NCBI GenBank assembly: GCA_022573715.1
Contig: JACZTL010000002.1
Location: forward strand, 1 to 64,000
Length of the DNA stretch: 64,000 bases
Source of the DNA: Bacteroidota bacterium
GTDB taxonomy: Bacteria > Bacteroidota > Ignavibacteria > Ignavibacteriales > Ignavibacteriaceae
Direction of reading: 5' to 3'
Positions 46,514 to 55,037 of this stretch are shown piece after piece (positions within the stretch are counted from its first letter, which is position 1; each line of letters opens with the position of its first letter). Made by a program: the position numbers and the translations under genes. The notes beneath the pieces were generated by a model. That model was not told the DNA's origin. It saw only the letters and a program-made list of their open reading frames with translations, and searched no databases.

Positions 46514-47887
46514 ATGATTGAATTAAAATTTCTTGCTGAAAATAAGGACGGACGATCTTTAAATGGAACATTTACAGCCGTTAATTTTAGAGAAGGTAAA
46601 AAAAAGATATATAATTTAGCCGAGAGAAATAATCTTAAAATAAAAAAGATTGAGAAGAAATCTACATATCTTTATAAAATTCAGAAAGATAATGATAAAC
46701 CCATAAAGGGTGATCAAAAAGCATTTTCAAAATTAGAAGTGAAAAATGCTTTAACGAAACTCGGCTTTAAGGTTCTTTCTGTAAATAAAAAACTTTTTGA
46801 TTTTAGTTTTAATCCGCCGCCTTCAGAAATTGTTTCCTTTGTAAAAATTAGCGCAGAACTTTTGGAACAAAAACTTCCCTATAGTGAAATACTAACTTTG
46901 TTAATGGGTGATATGCAGAATAAAACCCTAAGAGAAACCCTAAAGGAAATAAATAACGAATTAAAACGCGGCGCAGATAGCCAGGAAGCATTTATGAAAT
47001 ACCAGTCTGTTTTTGGTAAGTTTACTGCTTATATGTTAGGGCTTGCCTCTAAAAGCGGTAATATGACTGAAATATATAAAGCAACTGCTAAATTTATTGA
47101 GCGCCAGCTTGAGTTTAAAAAAAGTTTAAGAAGTGCTCTTATTACACCAGCGATAACAATGTTTATTCTTTTTTTAACGGTTATTTTTTATATAGTATAT
47201 ATTTTCCCTGAAACGGCAAGACTATTTGTAAAGTTTGGTATTCCGTTACCACCTATGACAGCCTTTACTCTAATGATAAGTGATTTTTTAACCAACAATA
47301 CAACACTTGTTGCAGCTCTTATTATTATACCTCCTATTATTTTGTGGCGTTTTTTAAAAACTAAAAAAGGTAAATTTATGTATGATAAATTTATCTTAAA
47401 AGTTCCTTATATTGGTAATTTAATTCATAAAACATTGATAGAGATATATAGCAGAGTTTTTTATACATTATATAGTGGCTCTGCAGAAAGTATTGAACCG
47501 ATAAAAATTGCAGCTGAAGCAACAGGTAATCAATACTTTGAAGCACAAATAAAAAAAGTTGCAATTCCTTTAATGGTAAAAAAAGGTGTTGGATTGACCG
47601 AAGCATTGAAAGCAAGCGGCGTTTTTACGGAAACAGCTTTGTCAAGATTTCATTCTGGTGAAGAAACCGGGACAATTAAGAACACTTCCCTTCAATTAGC
47701 TAATTATTATGAAACAGAAACCGTTTATAGACTGAAAAACTTGATAGAACTTATACAGGTTTTTATTGCAATGATTATTATGGTGGTAATGATAGCTTTG
47801 ACGTTGGTCTCTGCCGAAACAGCAACAATAAGTCCGAGTTCAACAACATCGTATAATGCACATTCAATTGAAAGAACAATTACATGA
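46514..47887 (+). CDS. pilC: PilC/GspF inner-membrane platform protein
   Basis: PilC is the inner-membrane base on which pilin is assembled, driven by the PilB ATPase. This 457-residue protein has an unusual N-terminal basic region of about 110 residues and then two T2SSF repeats at about 115-235 and 310-430. Hydrophobic segments lie at about 213-235, 250-275 and 405-430. LAENKDGRSLNGTFTA opens the protein. The C-terminus (IERTIT) overlaps the start of pilB by four bases. The leader region is longer than in classical PilC. Confidence 0.88.
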   Translation: MIELKFLAENKDGRSLNGTFTAVNFREGKKKIYNLAERNNLKIKKIEKKSTYLYKIQKDNDKPIKGDQKAFSKLEVKNALTKLGFKVLSVNKKLFDFSFNPPPSEIVSFVKISAELLEQKLPYSEILTLLMGDMQNKTLRETLKEINNELKRGADSQEAFMKYQSVFGKFTAYMLGLASKSGNMTEIYKATAKFIERQLEFKKSLRSALITPAITMFILFLTVIFYIVYIFPETARLFVKFGIPLPPMTAFTLMISDFLTNNTTLVAALIIIPPIILWRFLKTKKGKFMYDKFILKVPYIGNLIHKTLIEIYSRVFYTLYSGSAESIEPIKIAAEATGNQYFEAQIKKVAIPLMVKKGVGLTEALKASGVFTETALSRFHSGEETGTIKNTSLQLANYYETETVYRLKNLIELIQVFIAMIIMVVMIALTLVSAETATISPSSTTSYNAHSIERTIT

Positions 47888-49677
47888 TTGATACAAATAT
47901 AGAAATGACAGATAAAATCGGTTACCTTCTTTTTAAGAAAGGTATAATCGATGCTGCAATTTTAGAAAAAGCTCTCGCTAAAAAAGCAAATGACAAATCT
48001 AAAATAAAAAGGAATCTTGCGCAAATATTGGTTGAAGATTTTAACTTTGATAATGATGCTATTTTCAGAGAGGTTGCAATACTGTATGCATTCAGAGAGC
48101 TGAATATTCAGGTTGACCAAGTCCCTCAAAACACAATAGAATTTATAAGAGATAAAATAAAAGCTGCGGGTGAACAAGTTAAAGATCTTATGTTGAAACA
48201 TAAGGTTATCCCTTTTATGTACGATGAAAAAGTTAGTGATAAGTTACTTATAGCCACAATAGACCCAACCGATAGAGCAATACCTAAAATAGCTTTTGGG
48301 TTGAGTGCCAAAAAATATGAAGTTATGTTTATTAAGAAACGTGATTTTGAAAAACTAATTGACGTAGTTTTACCACCCGAAAATATATATCTTCAGGCAA
48401 TAGAAGAAAACGAACCCGATATAAATGTTGCAGAGGAAGATGAAGATGCGCTTAACGAAGATGAACTTGAAGCAGAGATTAATAAAAGTGCCCTTATAAA
48501 TTTGGTAGAAGGTGCTTTATTAGAAGGTGTACGCATTGGTGCAAGTGATATTCATTTTGTTCCTCAATCCGGCAAGAAGACAAACATTCTATTTAGAATT
48601 GACGGTAATTTACAATTGTGGCATGTTCAGGAAAAAACACTACCAGAAGCTGTTATTGCGGTAGTAAAAGACCGAGGAAAAGGATTGGACAGGTTCGAAA
48701 GGGAAATGGCGCAGGACGGTTTTATTCAGCGCAAAATTGATAATGTTGTAATTCGTTTTAGAGTTTCGGTTCTACCTATGGTCGGTATCGAGCTTCAGAA
48801 TAAATATGAAAGTGTTGTAATAAGAATACTTGACGACAGAAAAGTTATAAAAGATTTAGGCAAATTGGGCTTAGAAGGTTATGCCAAACAAGCATTTATA
48901 AAGGCTATTAATAAACCTCAGGGGATGGTAATATTAACCGGACCGACTGGAAGTGGTAAAACCACAACTCTTGTTGCTGCAATATACCAGGTTATTACAC
49001 CTGCAGTTAATGTTTTAACTGTTGAAGATCCTGTTGAATATGTTATTGAAGGTGCCCGCCAATTAAAGATCGGTTATAAAATGGATTTTGACCAAGCTAC
49101 CAGATCTATATTAAGACACGATCCTGACATAGTACTTGTCGGTGAGATGAGAGACAAAAAAACTGCAGAGATTGCAATTAAGCTTGCAAACACCGGTCAC
49201 CTAACATTTTCTACGTTGCACACAAACGATGCACCAAGTGCAGTTGCAAGATTATATAAAATGGGTATTGAACCTTTCCTGATAGCTTATGCTATAAATG
49301 TTATTGTTGCCCAAAGACTTGTTAGAAAACTGTGTAATTACTGTAAAAAGAAAGTATCCAACTTTGATGAAGAAGCAATGAAATCAGCCGGGTTAAATAT
49401 TGCCGAATGGAGAAATCTTGATATTTATAAAACGGTAGGATGTGAAAAATGCAACAGAACAGGGTACAAAGGCAGAATAGCTATACACGAAGCCCTTTAT
49501 TTTACAAAAGAAATAAGAGAAATTATTGTAAGGTCAGGTATTGAAGTTGATGAAGAAAAAGTAAGAACACAAGCAAAGAAGGATGGTTCGTTTAATTTGA
49601 GAGAATCCGGTTTGGAAAAAGTTAAATTAGGTTTAACATCATTGGAAGAAGTAATTTCAGCAACAACAATAGATTGA
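47884..49677 (+). CDS. pilB: PilB/GspE-type assembly ATPase
   Basis: This 597-residue hexameric ATPase would power pilus extension. It has an N-terminal MshEN/GspE-like domain (residues 10-175) and an Asp/Glu-rich linker (EEDEDALNEDELEAEIN at about 185). The ATPase core has Walker A GPTGSGKTTT at about 353-362, the Asp box EDPVEYVIEGARQLKI, Walker B DIVLVGEMRD and the His box FSTLHTNDAPSA. A zinc-binding tetracysteine set (CNYC and CEKC) lies at about 482-520. All motifs are intact, in contrast to the PilT-like paralogue that follows 88 bases downstream. It overlaps pilC by four bases. Confidence 0.95.
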   Translation: MIDTNIEMTDKIGYLLFKKGIIDAAILEKALAKKANDKSKIKRNLAQILVEDFNFDNDAIFREVAILYAFRELNIQVDQVPQNTIEFIRDKIKAAGEQVKDLMLKHKVIPFMYDEKVSDKLLIATIDPTDRAIPKIAFGLSAKKYEVMFIKKRDFEKLIDVVLPPENIYLQAIEENEPDINVAEEDEDALNEDELEAEINKSALINLVEGALLEGVRIGASDIHFVPQSGKKTNILFRIDGNLQLWHVQEKTLPEAVIAVVKDRGKGLDRFEREMAQDGFIQRKIDNVVIRFRVSVLPMVGIELQNKYESVVIRILDDRKVIKDLGKLGLEGYAKQAFIKAINKPQGMVILTGPTGSGKTTTLVAAIYQVITPAVNVLTVEDPVEYVIEGARQLKIGYKMDFDQATRSILRHDPDIVLVGEMRDKKTAEIAIKLANTGHLTFSTLHTNDAPSAVARLYKMGIEPFLIAYAINVIVAQRLVRKLCNYCKKKVSNFDEEAMKSAGLNIAEWRNLDIYKTVGCEKCNRTGYKGRIAIHEALYFTKEIREIIVRSGIEVDEEKVRTQAKKDGSFNLRESGLEKVKLGLTSLEEVISATTID

Positions 49678-49765
49678 CACGAAAGTTAAGTTCTTAATTT
49701 GGGGATAATTATTTATCAGTTAAAGAAAAATTAAACTTTATTATTCATAAAAAGTAAATTTCAAG

Positions 49766-50989
49766 TTGCCATATACAAACTTAAAAAAGATCTTAGTCTC
49801 CATACTATCTCAGCTTCCTGAAGTTATTAATAGAGCCGATAGGATTACTCAAATTGTTAATAACATAGAGCAAGTAAACTCTAAATACAGAATTGAAATT
49901 AGGAATGTTTTAAATAAACTTCTTATAAGCATGATAGAAAGGGAAGCATCTGACATTGAAATTGGGGGTTTCGGAACAGATAATCATATTTGGCTGCGTG
50001 TATTCGGACAAAAGGAAAGAGTTAAGGAATTTCCTCAGCTTACAAGTGATGAAGCAACAATATTAATATGTAATTTATTAAATAATGATCAATTAAAAAA
50101 TTTGGTAGATAATAAAAACTTGGATTTCAGTTATTCCTTCTATTATGAAAGGAAAAAAAGAGAAGTACGATTTCGAGCCTGTACATATTATGATATTGAT
50201 ACATTAGCAATGAATATAAGGGCAATAAATACTGTTACACGCCCTATTGAATCATTCTGTTTTCATCCTGATGCTTTTAAAGTAATGAATCATAAACACC
50301 AAAAATTTGGTTTGACTTTAATAACAGGTATAACAGGTTCCGGTAAATCTACAACTTTAGATTCTATTATTGACTATCATAATAATAATTTTCCTGTACA
50401 TATTGTTATTATAGCTTCGCCTATAGAATATGTTCATATATCTAATACGGCAATAATAAGACATAGAGAAGTAGGAAGAGATGTCTTATCTTTTAAGGAT
50501 GGTGTTATTGAATCAATGCGTCAAGACCCGGATATAATTGTTATAGGTGAGATGAGGGACCCTGAGACAATTATGGCAGCTTTGGAAGTAACCGATACGG
50601 GACATAAAGTTTTTTCTACTTTACACACTTCATCAGCGGTAGAATCAATTGATAGAATTGTTGCCGAGGTTCATCCTAATGAACAGGAAAGAGTAAGAAA
50701 TAGATTAGCAGATGTTTTAGTCTTGGTTGTATCTCAAAAGCTTGTACCTTCAAATGACGGTAGATTAGTTTTGGCTAAAGAGGTTTTAGTTGTAAATTCC
50801 AATGTAAGGGCTGCAATAAAAAACAACAACACAAGCGAAATATATATGATGATAAATCAAAGTGCATCCAGCGGTATGATCACAATGGAACAGGATCTAA
50901 AACGATTATATTTGAACAAAACCATTTCTTTAGAAAACGCAATGGCTTATGCTAACCATAAAAAACGTATGCAGCAAATACTGGCTTAA
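49766..50989 (+). CDS. PilT-like ATPase with altered Asp box
   Basis: This 407-residue ATPase of the PilT/PilB superfamily is predicted to start at a TTG codon. It has Walker A GITGSGKSTTLDSIIDY at about 190, Walker B DIIVIGEMRDPETI and the His box STLHTSSAVESIDRI. In the Asp box the expected (T)IEDPIE reads IIASPIE, with A217 and S218 replacing the Glu-Asp pair. A PilT-like end (NTSEIYMMINQSASSGMITMEQDL) supports a retraction-type paralogue. It sits between pilB and the pilM/N fusion. Whether it retracts pili, regulates the machine or is inactive is open. Confidence 0.85.
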   Translation: MPYTNLKKILVSILSQLPEVINRADRITQIVNNIEQVNSKYRIEIRNVLNKLLISMIEREASDIEIGGFGTDNHIWLRVFGQKERVKEFPQLTSDEATILICNLLNNDQLKNLVDNKNLDFSYSFYYERKKREVRFRACTYYDIDTLAMNIRAINTVTRPIESFCFHPDAFKVMNHKHQKFGLTLITGITGSGKSTTLDSIIDYHNNNFPVHIVIIASPIEYVHISNTAIIRHREVGRDVLSFKDGVIESMRQDPDIIVIGEMRDPETIMAALEVTDTGHKVFSTLHTSSAVESIDRIVAEVHPNEQERVRNRLADVLVLVVSQKLVPSNDGRLVLAKEVLVVNSNVRAAIKNNNTSEIYMMINQSASSGMITMEQDLKRLYLNKTISLENAMAYANHKKRMQQILA

Positions 50990-50992
50990 CTT

Positions 50993-52540
50993 ATGAAACC
51001 ATATATTTTTATATACTGCGAAGGCACTGATGCAAAAGTTATAGTTGTTGAAAAAACTAAAGATAAATTAAAGATCTTAAAAGCTGCTTCTTTAGAAATA
51101 GTACAACCATCTGCAGATATTGACCAAGGAATAAAGGGGTTGAAAATAGAAGGTGATGATGATTTATCTTTAGTTGGTTTAAATACTTCAGAAAATAATA
51201 CAAACAAAGAACCATCATATAGCAGTTTAGCTATTATGAATGCAGCATTAGACGGTTTAAAATTAAATAAAAGTCGGTTTATTTCTGTAATAACCGAACC
51301 TTCATTATATTATCATGAAGTAGAAGGCGCTCCAACCACTACTTCATCTAGAGTAACAATGCAAATTGCAGATGAATTACAGAAACAAAGAAATATCGTG
51401 GTTGATAAAGAGAATATAGGGTATGTGTCCCTGGCTGATAAATCATACTTATCCGTTTTTGTAAGCGGTGAAATTGAATGTGTAAAACTTATAAATTCAT
51501 TGGCTAATTATAACGGAAGAAAATTTTATAAAATTCCTGCAGTTAAAAGCGCAGAACTCTCCTTAGCTTATTATATTACAAAAAAAGAAAAATTTTTCCC
51601 GGATGATTCTTCATTAATTGTTTACATAGGAAAAGACTACAGTAAATTGATTTTTCTTAAAGGAAGAAAACTCAAACATATTGGCTCAACTTTAGATATA
51701 GGTAAATCCAACCTCCATACCTATGATGTATATTTTTCTAAGATTCTTTTGGAAATGGAAAACGGCGGTATCTCTTCCTTAGATAATATTATTGTGTGCG
51801 GTGAAGATGATTCCGAAAATCTTCTTCTTTCTTTTTACGGAACTTTTCCTGAAGCAAATGTAACCAAGGTTGATTTTAAAGATTTAGACATAACGGAATT
51901 ACCTAAAGATACAAAAAATATATTATCGTCTTTTTGTGTTCCTATAGCAGCAGCTCAAGATTACTTTGCAGATTTAGCCGGAGAACACAAAGGAATAAAT
52001 CTCTTACCGAAATATGTTATTGAGCAGCAAAAGCTTCTACAGTTTGGATGGCATGGTTTTGCAATACTGCCTCTGCTTTTTGTGGCTGCCTTTTTATTCA
52101 CACAAAAATCACTTGAAAATAATTTTATGATGAAGAATTTAGATTCTGACATTATTAAGTATCAAAAGCTTTATGATAAAAATCAAGCAATAATCAATCA
52201 GATTTCATCACTTGAAGGAAAAATAAATAATTTCGGCCGTACACAGGCTATTTTAGATTCGGTTTCAACCGGTACACTGATTTGGACTAGAGCAGCAAAT
52301 AATATTTCATCCTTTATAAAGACAAAGAAAAACTTGTGGTTGACTAATGTGTCTTTGGGTTCCGAGAACAGGGTAAAATTAGAAGGATATTCGTTAAATA
52401 AATATGTAGTTACAGAGTTGGCATATAGTTTACGTTCAGCAGAATTAAAAGGTGTTTTCTTTGAAACTTTAAGAGAAAAAAATTCCTACAAGTTTACTTT
52501 ATCATTTGATATTGCCAATTACAATAAGGCATTGAAATGA
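50993..52540 (+). CDS. PilM-PilN fusion protein
   Basis: This 515-residue protein combines two pilus-assembly parts. Residues about 1-320 are the actin-like PilM domain (YIFIYCEGTDAKVIVVEK, VISLADK-like strands and SSLIVYIGKDYSKLIFL). At about 331 stands INLLPKYV, the conserved N-terminal PilN motif that normally binds PilM in trans. A membrane segment (GFAILPLLFVAAFLFTQ) and a coiled-coil/PilN periplasmic domain follow. The fusion puts PilN's motif next to PilM in cis and should make the PilM-PilN contact permanent. It starts three bases after the PilT-like stop and overlaps the next gene by four bases. Confidence 0.85.
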   Translation: MKPYIFIYCEGTDAKVIVVEKTKDKLKILKAASLEIVQPSADIDQGIKGLKIEGDDDLSLVGLNTSENNTNKEPSYSSLAIMNAALDGLKLNKSRFISVITEPSLYYHEVEGAPTTTSSRVTMQIADELQKQRNIVVDKENIGYVSLADKSYLSVFVSGEIECVKLINSLANYNGRKFYKIPAVKSAELSLAYYITKKEKFFPDDSSLIVYIGKDYSKLIFLKGRKLKHIGSTLDIGKSNLHTYDVYFSKILLEMENGGISSLDNIIVCGEDDSENLLLSFYGTFPEANVTKVDFKDLDITELPKDTKNILSSFCVPIAAAQDYFADLAGEHKGINLLPKYVIEQQKLLQFGWHGFAILPLLFVAAFLFTQKSLENNFMMKNLDSDIIKYQKLYDKNQAIINQISSLEGKINNFGRTQAILDSVSTGTLIWTRAANNISSFIKTKKNLWLTNVSLGSENRVKLEGYSLNKYVVTELAYSLRSAELKGVFFETLREKNSYKFTLSFDIANYNKALK

Positions 52541-53430
52541 ATAGAAAACTAAAAAACACATTAGGTTTAGTTGGTTTACTTATTATTGTGATTGCTGCCG
52601 GTATTATTTATAATTATGTTCTTCAAGAAAGTGATATAAAGGAAAGACAAGATAAACTTAAAAAACTGCAATCTTTTAAATATAAAACCAGTGAGCTTAA
52701 TCAACAGTTAAGGGATTTATTTAAAAGAGCAGATGTATTGGATTCTTTACTTGCTTCAAGAAGATTTAACATACCCTATAATTTGTCATCTATAAAGTTT
52801 TTCAAATTCATGAATTCTATAAGTTTAACATTTTCTCCTGTAACAAAATTAAATGTAGAATATGTGGATAAATTTGATGAAAATGAGTTTACATATTATG
52901 AATATAAAATTACAGGAAACGGGGAATACAACGACATTTTCAAAATAATATATTCAATTGAACACAGTAAGGAATTGAAAAAAATTAAAAGTGTTTCAAT
53001 TAATAATATTGTTTCTTCTGACGAAAACAATGTGCCCCAATTTTTAGTAAGAAGCACTATAATTGTAGATGTCTATTTTGCACACAATGATAGATTTTCA
53101 ACAAAAAAATTGATTGAAAATGATTTAACTTCAAGACCACAATATGATATATTTTATCCGTTAATTAGAAATGAAATACCACCCAATAATGAAGGTTTGT
53201 TAGATGTTCAAGGAGCAAAATTATTAGCAATAATTCCTGAAGGTGCTTTTTTATCTTCTTCAAACGGAACAACATTTTTATTATGGGAAGGCGAGCAGGT
53301 TTATTTGGGATATTTAACAAAGATTGACTATGACAATAATAAAGTTAACTTTATAATTAACAAGGGCGGCATAATTGAAAATATAAGCCTATCCTTAGAA
53401 AAAGAGAAACCGAAGAAAACAATAAAATAA
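52537..53430 (+). CDS. PilO-PilP fusion protein
   Basis: This 297-residue inner-membrane protein begins with one membrane helix (TLGLVGLLIIVIAAGIIYNYVL) and a coiled coil (about 33-70). A PilO-like periplasmic alpha/beta domain follows at about 80-190. The last 80 residues (GAKLLAIIPEGAFL, TFLLWEGEQVYLGYLTKIDYDNNKVNFIIN) match the PilP-type beta domain that contacts the secretin. PilO and PilP are normally separate; here they appear to be one polypeptide. Position after PilM-PilN and before the secretin gene supports the call. The PilP assignment is less certain than PilO. Confidence 0.72.
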   Translation: MNRKLKNTLGLVGLLIIVIAAGIIYNYVLQESDIKERQDKLKKLQSFKYKTSELNQQLRDLFKRADVLDSLLASRRFNIPYNLSSIKFFKFMNSISLTFSPVTKLNVEYVDKFDENEFTYYEYKITGNGEYNDIFKIIYSIEHSKELKKIKSVSINNIVSSDENNVPQFLVRSTIIVDVYFAHNDRFSTKKLIENDLTSRPQYDIFYPLIRNEIPPNNEGLLDVQGAKLLAIIPEGAFLSSSNGTTFLLWEGEQVYLGYLTKIDYDNNKVNFIINKGGIIENISLSLEKEKPKKTIK

Positions 53431-53443
53431 ACGAGTTTTAATT

Positions 53444-54664
53444 ATGAAAAAAATAACCATAATAGTTTTATTCTTAACTGTGTTTATACCATTTTTATCT
53501 GCTCAACAATATTTAGAAAAAATGCTCGGTAGAAACTATAGTCAAGATGAAGTAATTACTTTATCGTCAACCCTACCATTTTACCAGGCGATTAATTTAT
53601 TAAGCAAGGTAAGCGAAAAATCGTTAGGCATTAAAATTGTTTTAACAACTGACAACTCAAACCCGATTGGTGTTGAAATCACAAATATGTACTACCTAAA
53701 AGCTCTTGATATAATTGTTAAATACGCAGGTTTGATATATGAGAAAAAAGATGATATGATAATAATAAAGAAACAAAATGAAGTTAAACTAGACCCCAAC
53801 ACATATGCTTCAATAAATTCGAGAGAGGTAATTATTTCGGCGGTATTCTTTGAATCAGATGTTAATAAATCTAAAGAGATGGGACTTGATTGGAAGTTTT
53901 TATTGTCAAAGGACGGGCTTGAAATTGGCGGGAATTTTGGTCAGGATTTAACACAGGCCGCTAATGCAACTACTCAAACCACAAAATATCAAATAAACAC
54001 AAAATCATCATTTGATATTGGAGGCTTTTTTGGTGAAGCTACTTCTGTTTTTAGATTCTTAGAAAGTGAAAATGTTGGTGAGATTATTTCGAGACCAAAT
54101 ATAACAGTTAGAGACAGGGTAAAAGGAAAAATTCAGGTTGGTTCAGATTTTTCTGTTCAGACAAAAGATTTTTCCGGCAATGTTGTAACAAAGTTTTTTC
54201 CTACAGGAACCATAATAGAAGTAACTCCATATATATATAAAGAAGAAAATCTAGATTATATTCTTTTGGATTTAAAAGTTGAAAGAAGTTCTTTTTCTAT
54301 AAGTGAATTAACTTCTGAAATTAAAAAAACCTTGGCAACTACGCAGGTTACATTGCTTGATGGTGAAGAAACCATTATTGGGGGGTTGTTTATAAACCAA
54401 GAAACACTTGAAAGAACGGGAGTACCGATTTTGAAAGATTTACCTTGGTGGTTTTTTGGACTTAGATATATTTTCGGTAGTGATAAAATAACAATTTTAA
54501 AAAAGGAACTTGTAATTTTAATAAAGGCGGAACTTGTACCCACACTAAAAGAGAGAGTAGCACTTAGAAAGAAGAAAGGTTCACTGATAGAAAATGAAAT
54601 TAAGAAAAACAGGGAAAGTATAAAATATTATCAATTTAAAAATTTAAATTCAGACAAAAATTAG
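53444..54664 (+). CDS. pilQ: Secretin (PilQ/GspD-type), short form
   Basis: The secretin forms the outer-membrane channel for the pilus. This 406-residue copy has a signal peptide (ending at about 20, FLSAQQ) and an N-terminal region with one STN/N0-type subdomain (about 60-125). The secretin core carries ISRPNITVRDRVKGKIQVGS, IIEVTPYIYKEENLDYILLDLKV and GGLFINQETLERTGVPILKDLPWWFFGLRYIFG. It lacks the AMIN and repeated N domains of long PilQ proteins. The gene is followed nine bases later by a receiver gene. Confidence 0.93.
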   Translation: MKKITIIVLFLTVFIPFLSAQQYLEKMLGRNYSQDEVITLSSTLPFYQAINLLSKVSEKSLGIKIVLTTDNSNPIGVEITNMYYLKALDIIVKYAGLIYEKKDDMIIIKKQNEVKLDPNTYASINSREVIISAVFFESDVNKSKEMGLDWKFLLSKDGLEIGGNFGQDLTQAANATTQTTKYQINTKSSFDIGGFFGEATSVFRFLESENVGEIISRPNITVRDRVKGKIQVGSDFSVQTKDFSGNVVTKFFPTGTIIEVTPYIYKEENLDYILLDLKVERSSFSISELTSEIKKTLATTQVTLLDGEETIIGGLFINQETLERTGVPILKDLPWWFFGLRYIFGSDKITILKKELVILIKAELVPTLKERVALRKKKGSLIENEIKKNRESIKYYQFKNLNSDKN

Positions 54665-54672
54665 GTGGGCTA

Positions 54673-55035
54673 ATGGAATCTATTTTAGTAGTTGACGATG
54701 ACATAAATCTTTGCACTGTTCTTCAGGAAGAATTAAGTGCTGTGGGGTATAACGCAGAATTTGTATCTGACGGCAATCAAGCAATTGAATTTCTTTTACA
54801 AAAGCAAGTAGACCTTATTTTGCTTGATTTAAAAATGCCAAACAAAGACGGCTTTGGTGTGCTTAAAGACATTCAGGAAAAAAATATAAAATCAAAGGTG
54901 ATAGTTTTAACTGCTTATGCCGATGTGAAAAGTGCTATTGACTCAACCAAAATGGGAGCAAGCGATTTTATATCTAAACCGTATGATTTTGATGAATTGT
55001 TGATTACAATAAGAAGAGTTTTGCAGGAAGAATAA
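54673..55035 (+). CDS. Single-domain response regulator
   Basis: This 120-residue receiver has the acidic pair in ILVVDDDINLC, the phospho-accepting aspartate in ILLDLKMPNKDG at about D54, the Thr in VLTAYADVKSAI and the lysine in DFISKPYD. No output domain is attached, so it must act by phosphotransfer or by binding a partner. It abuts the hybrid kinase (two-base gap), and may be its target or feed the NtrC-type regulator, whose receiver it resembles. Confidence 0.93.
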   Translation: MESILVVDDDINLCTVLQEELSAVGYNAEFVSDGNQAIEFLLQKQVDLILLDLKMPNKDGFGVLKDIQEKNIKSKVIVLTAYADVKSAIDSTKMGASDFISKPYDFDELLITIRRVLQEE

Positions 55036-55037
55036 GT

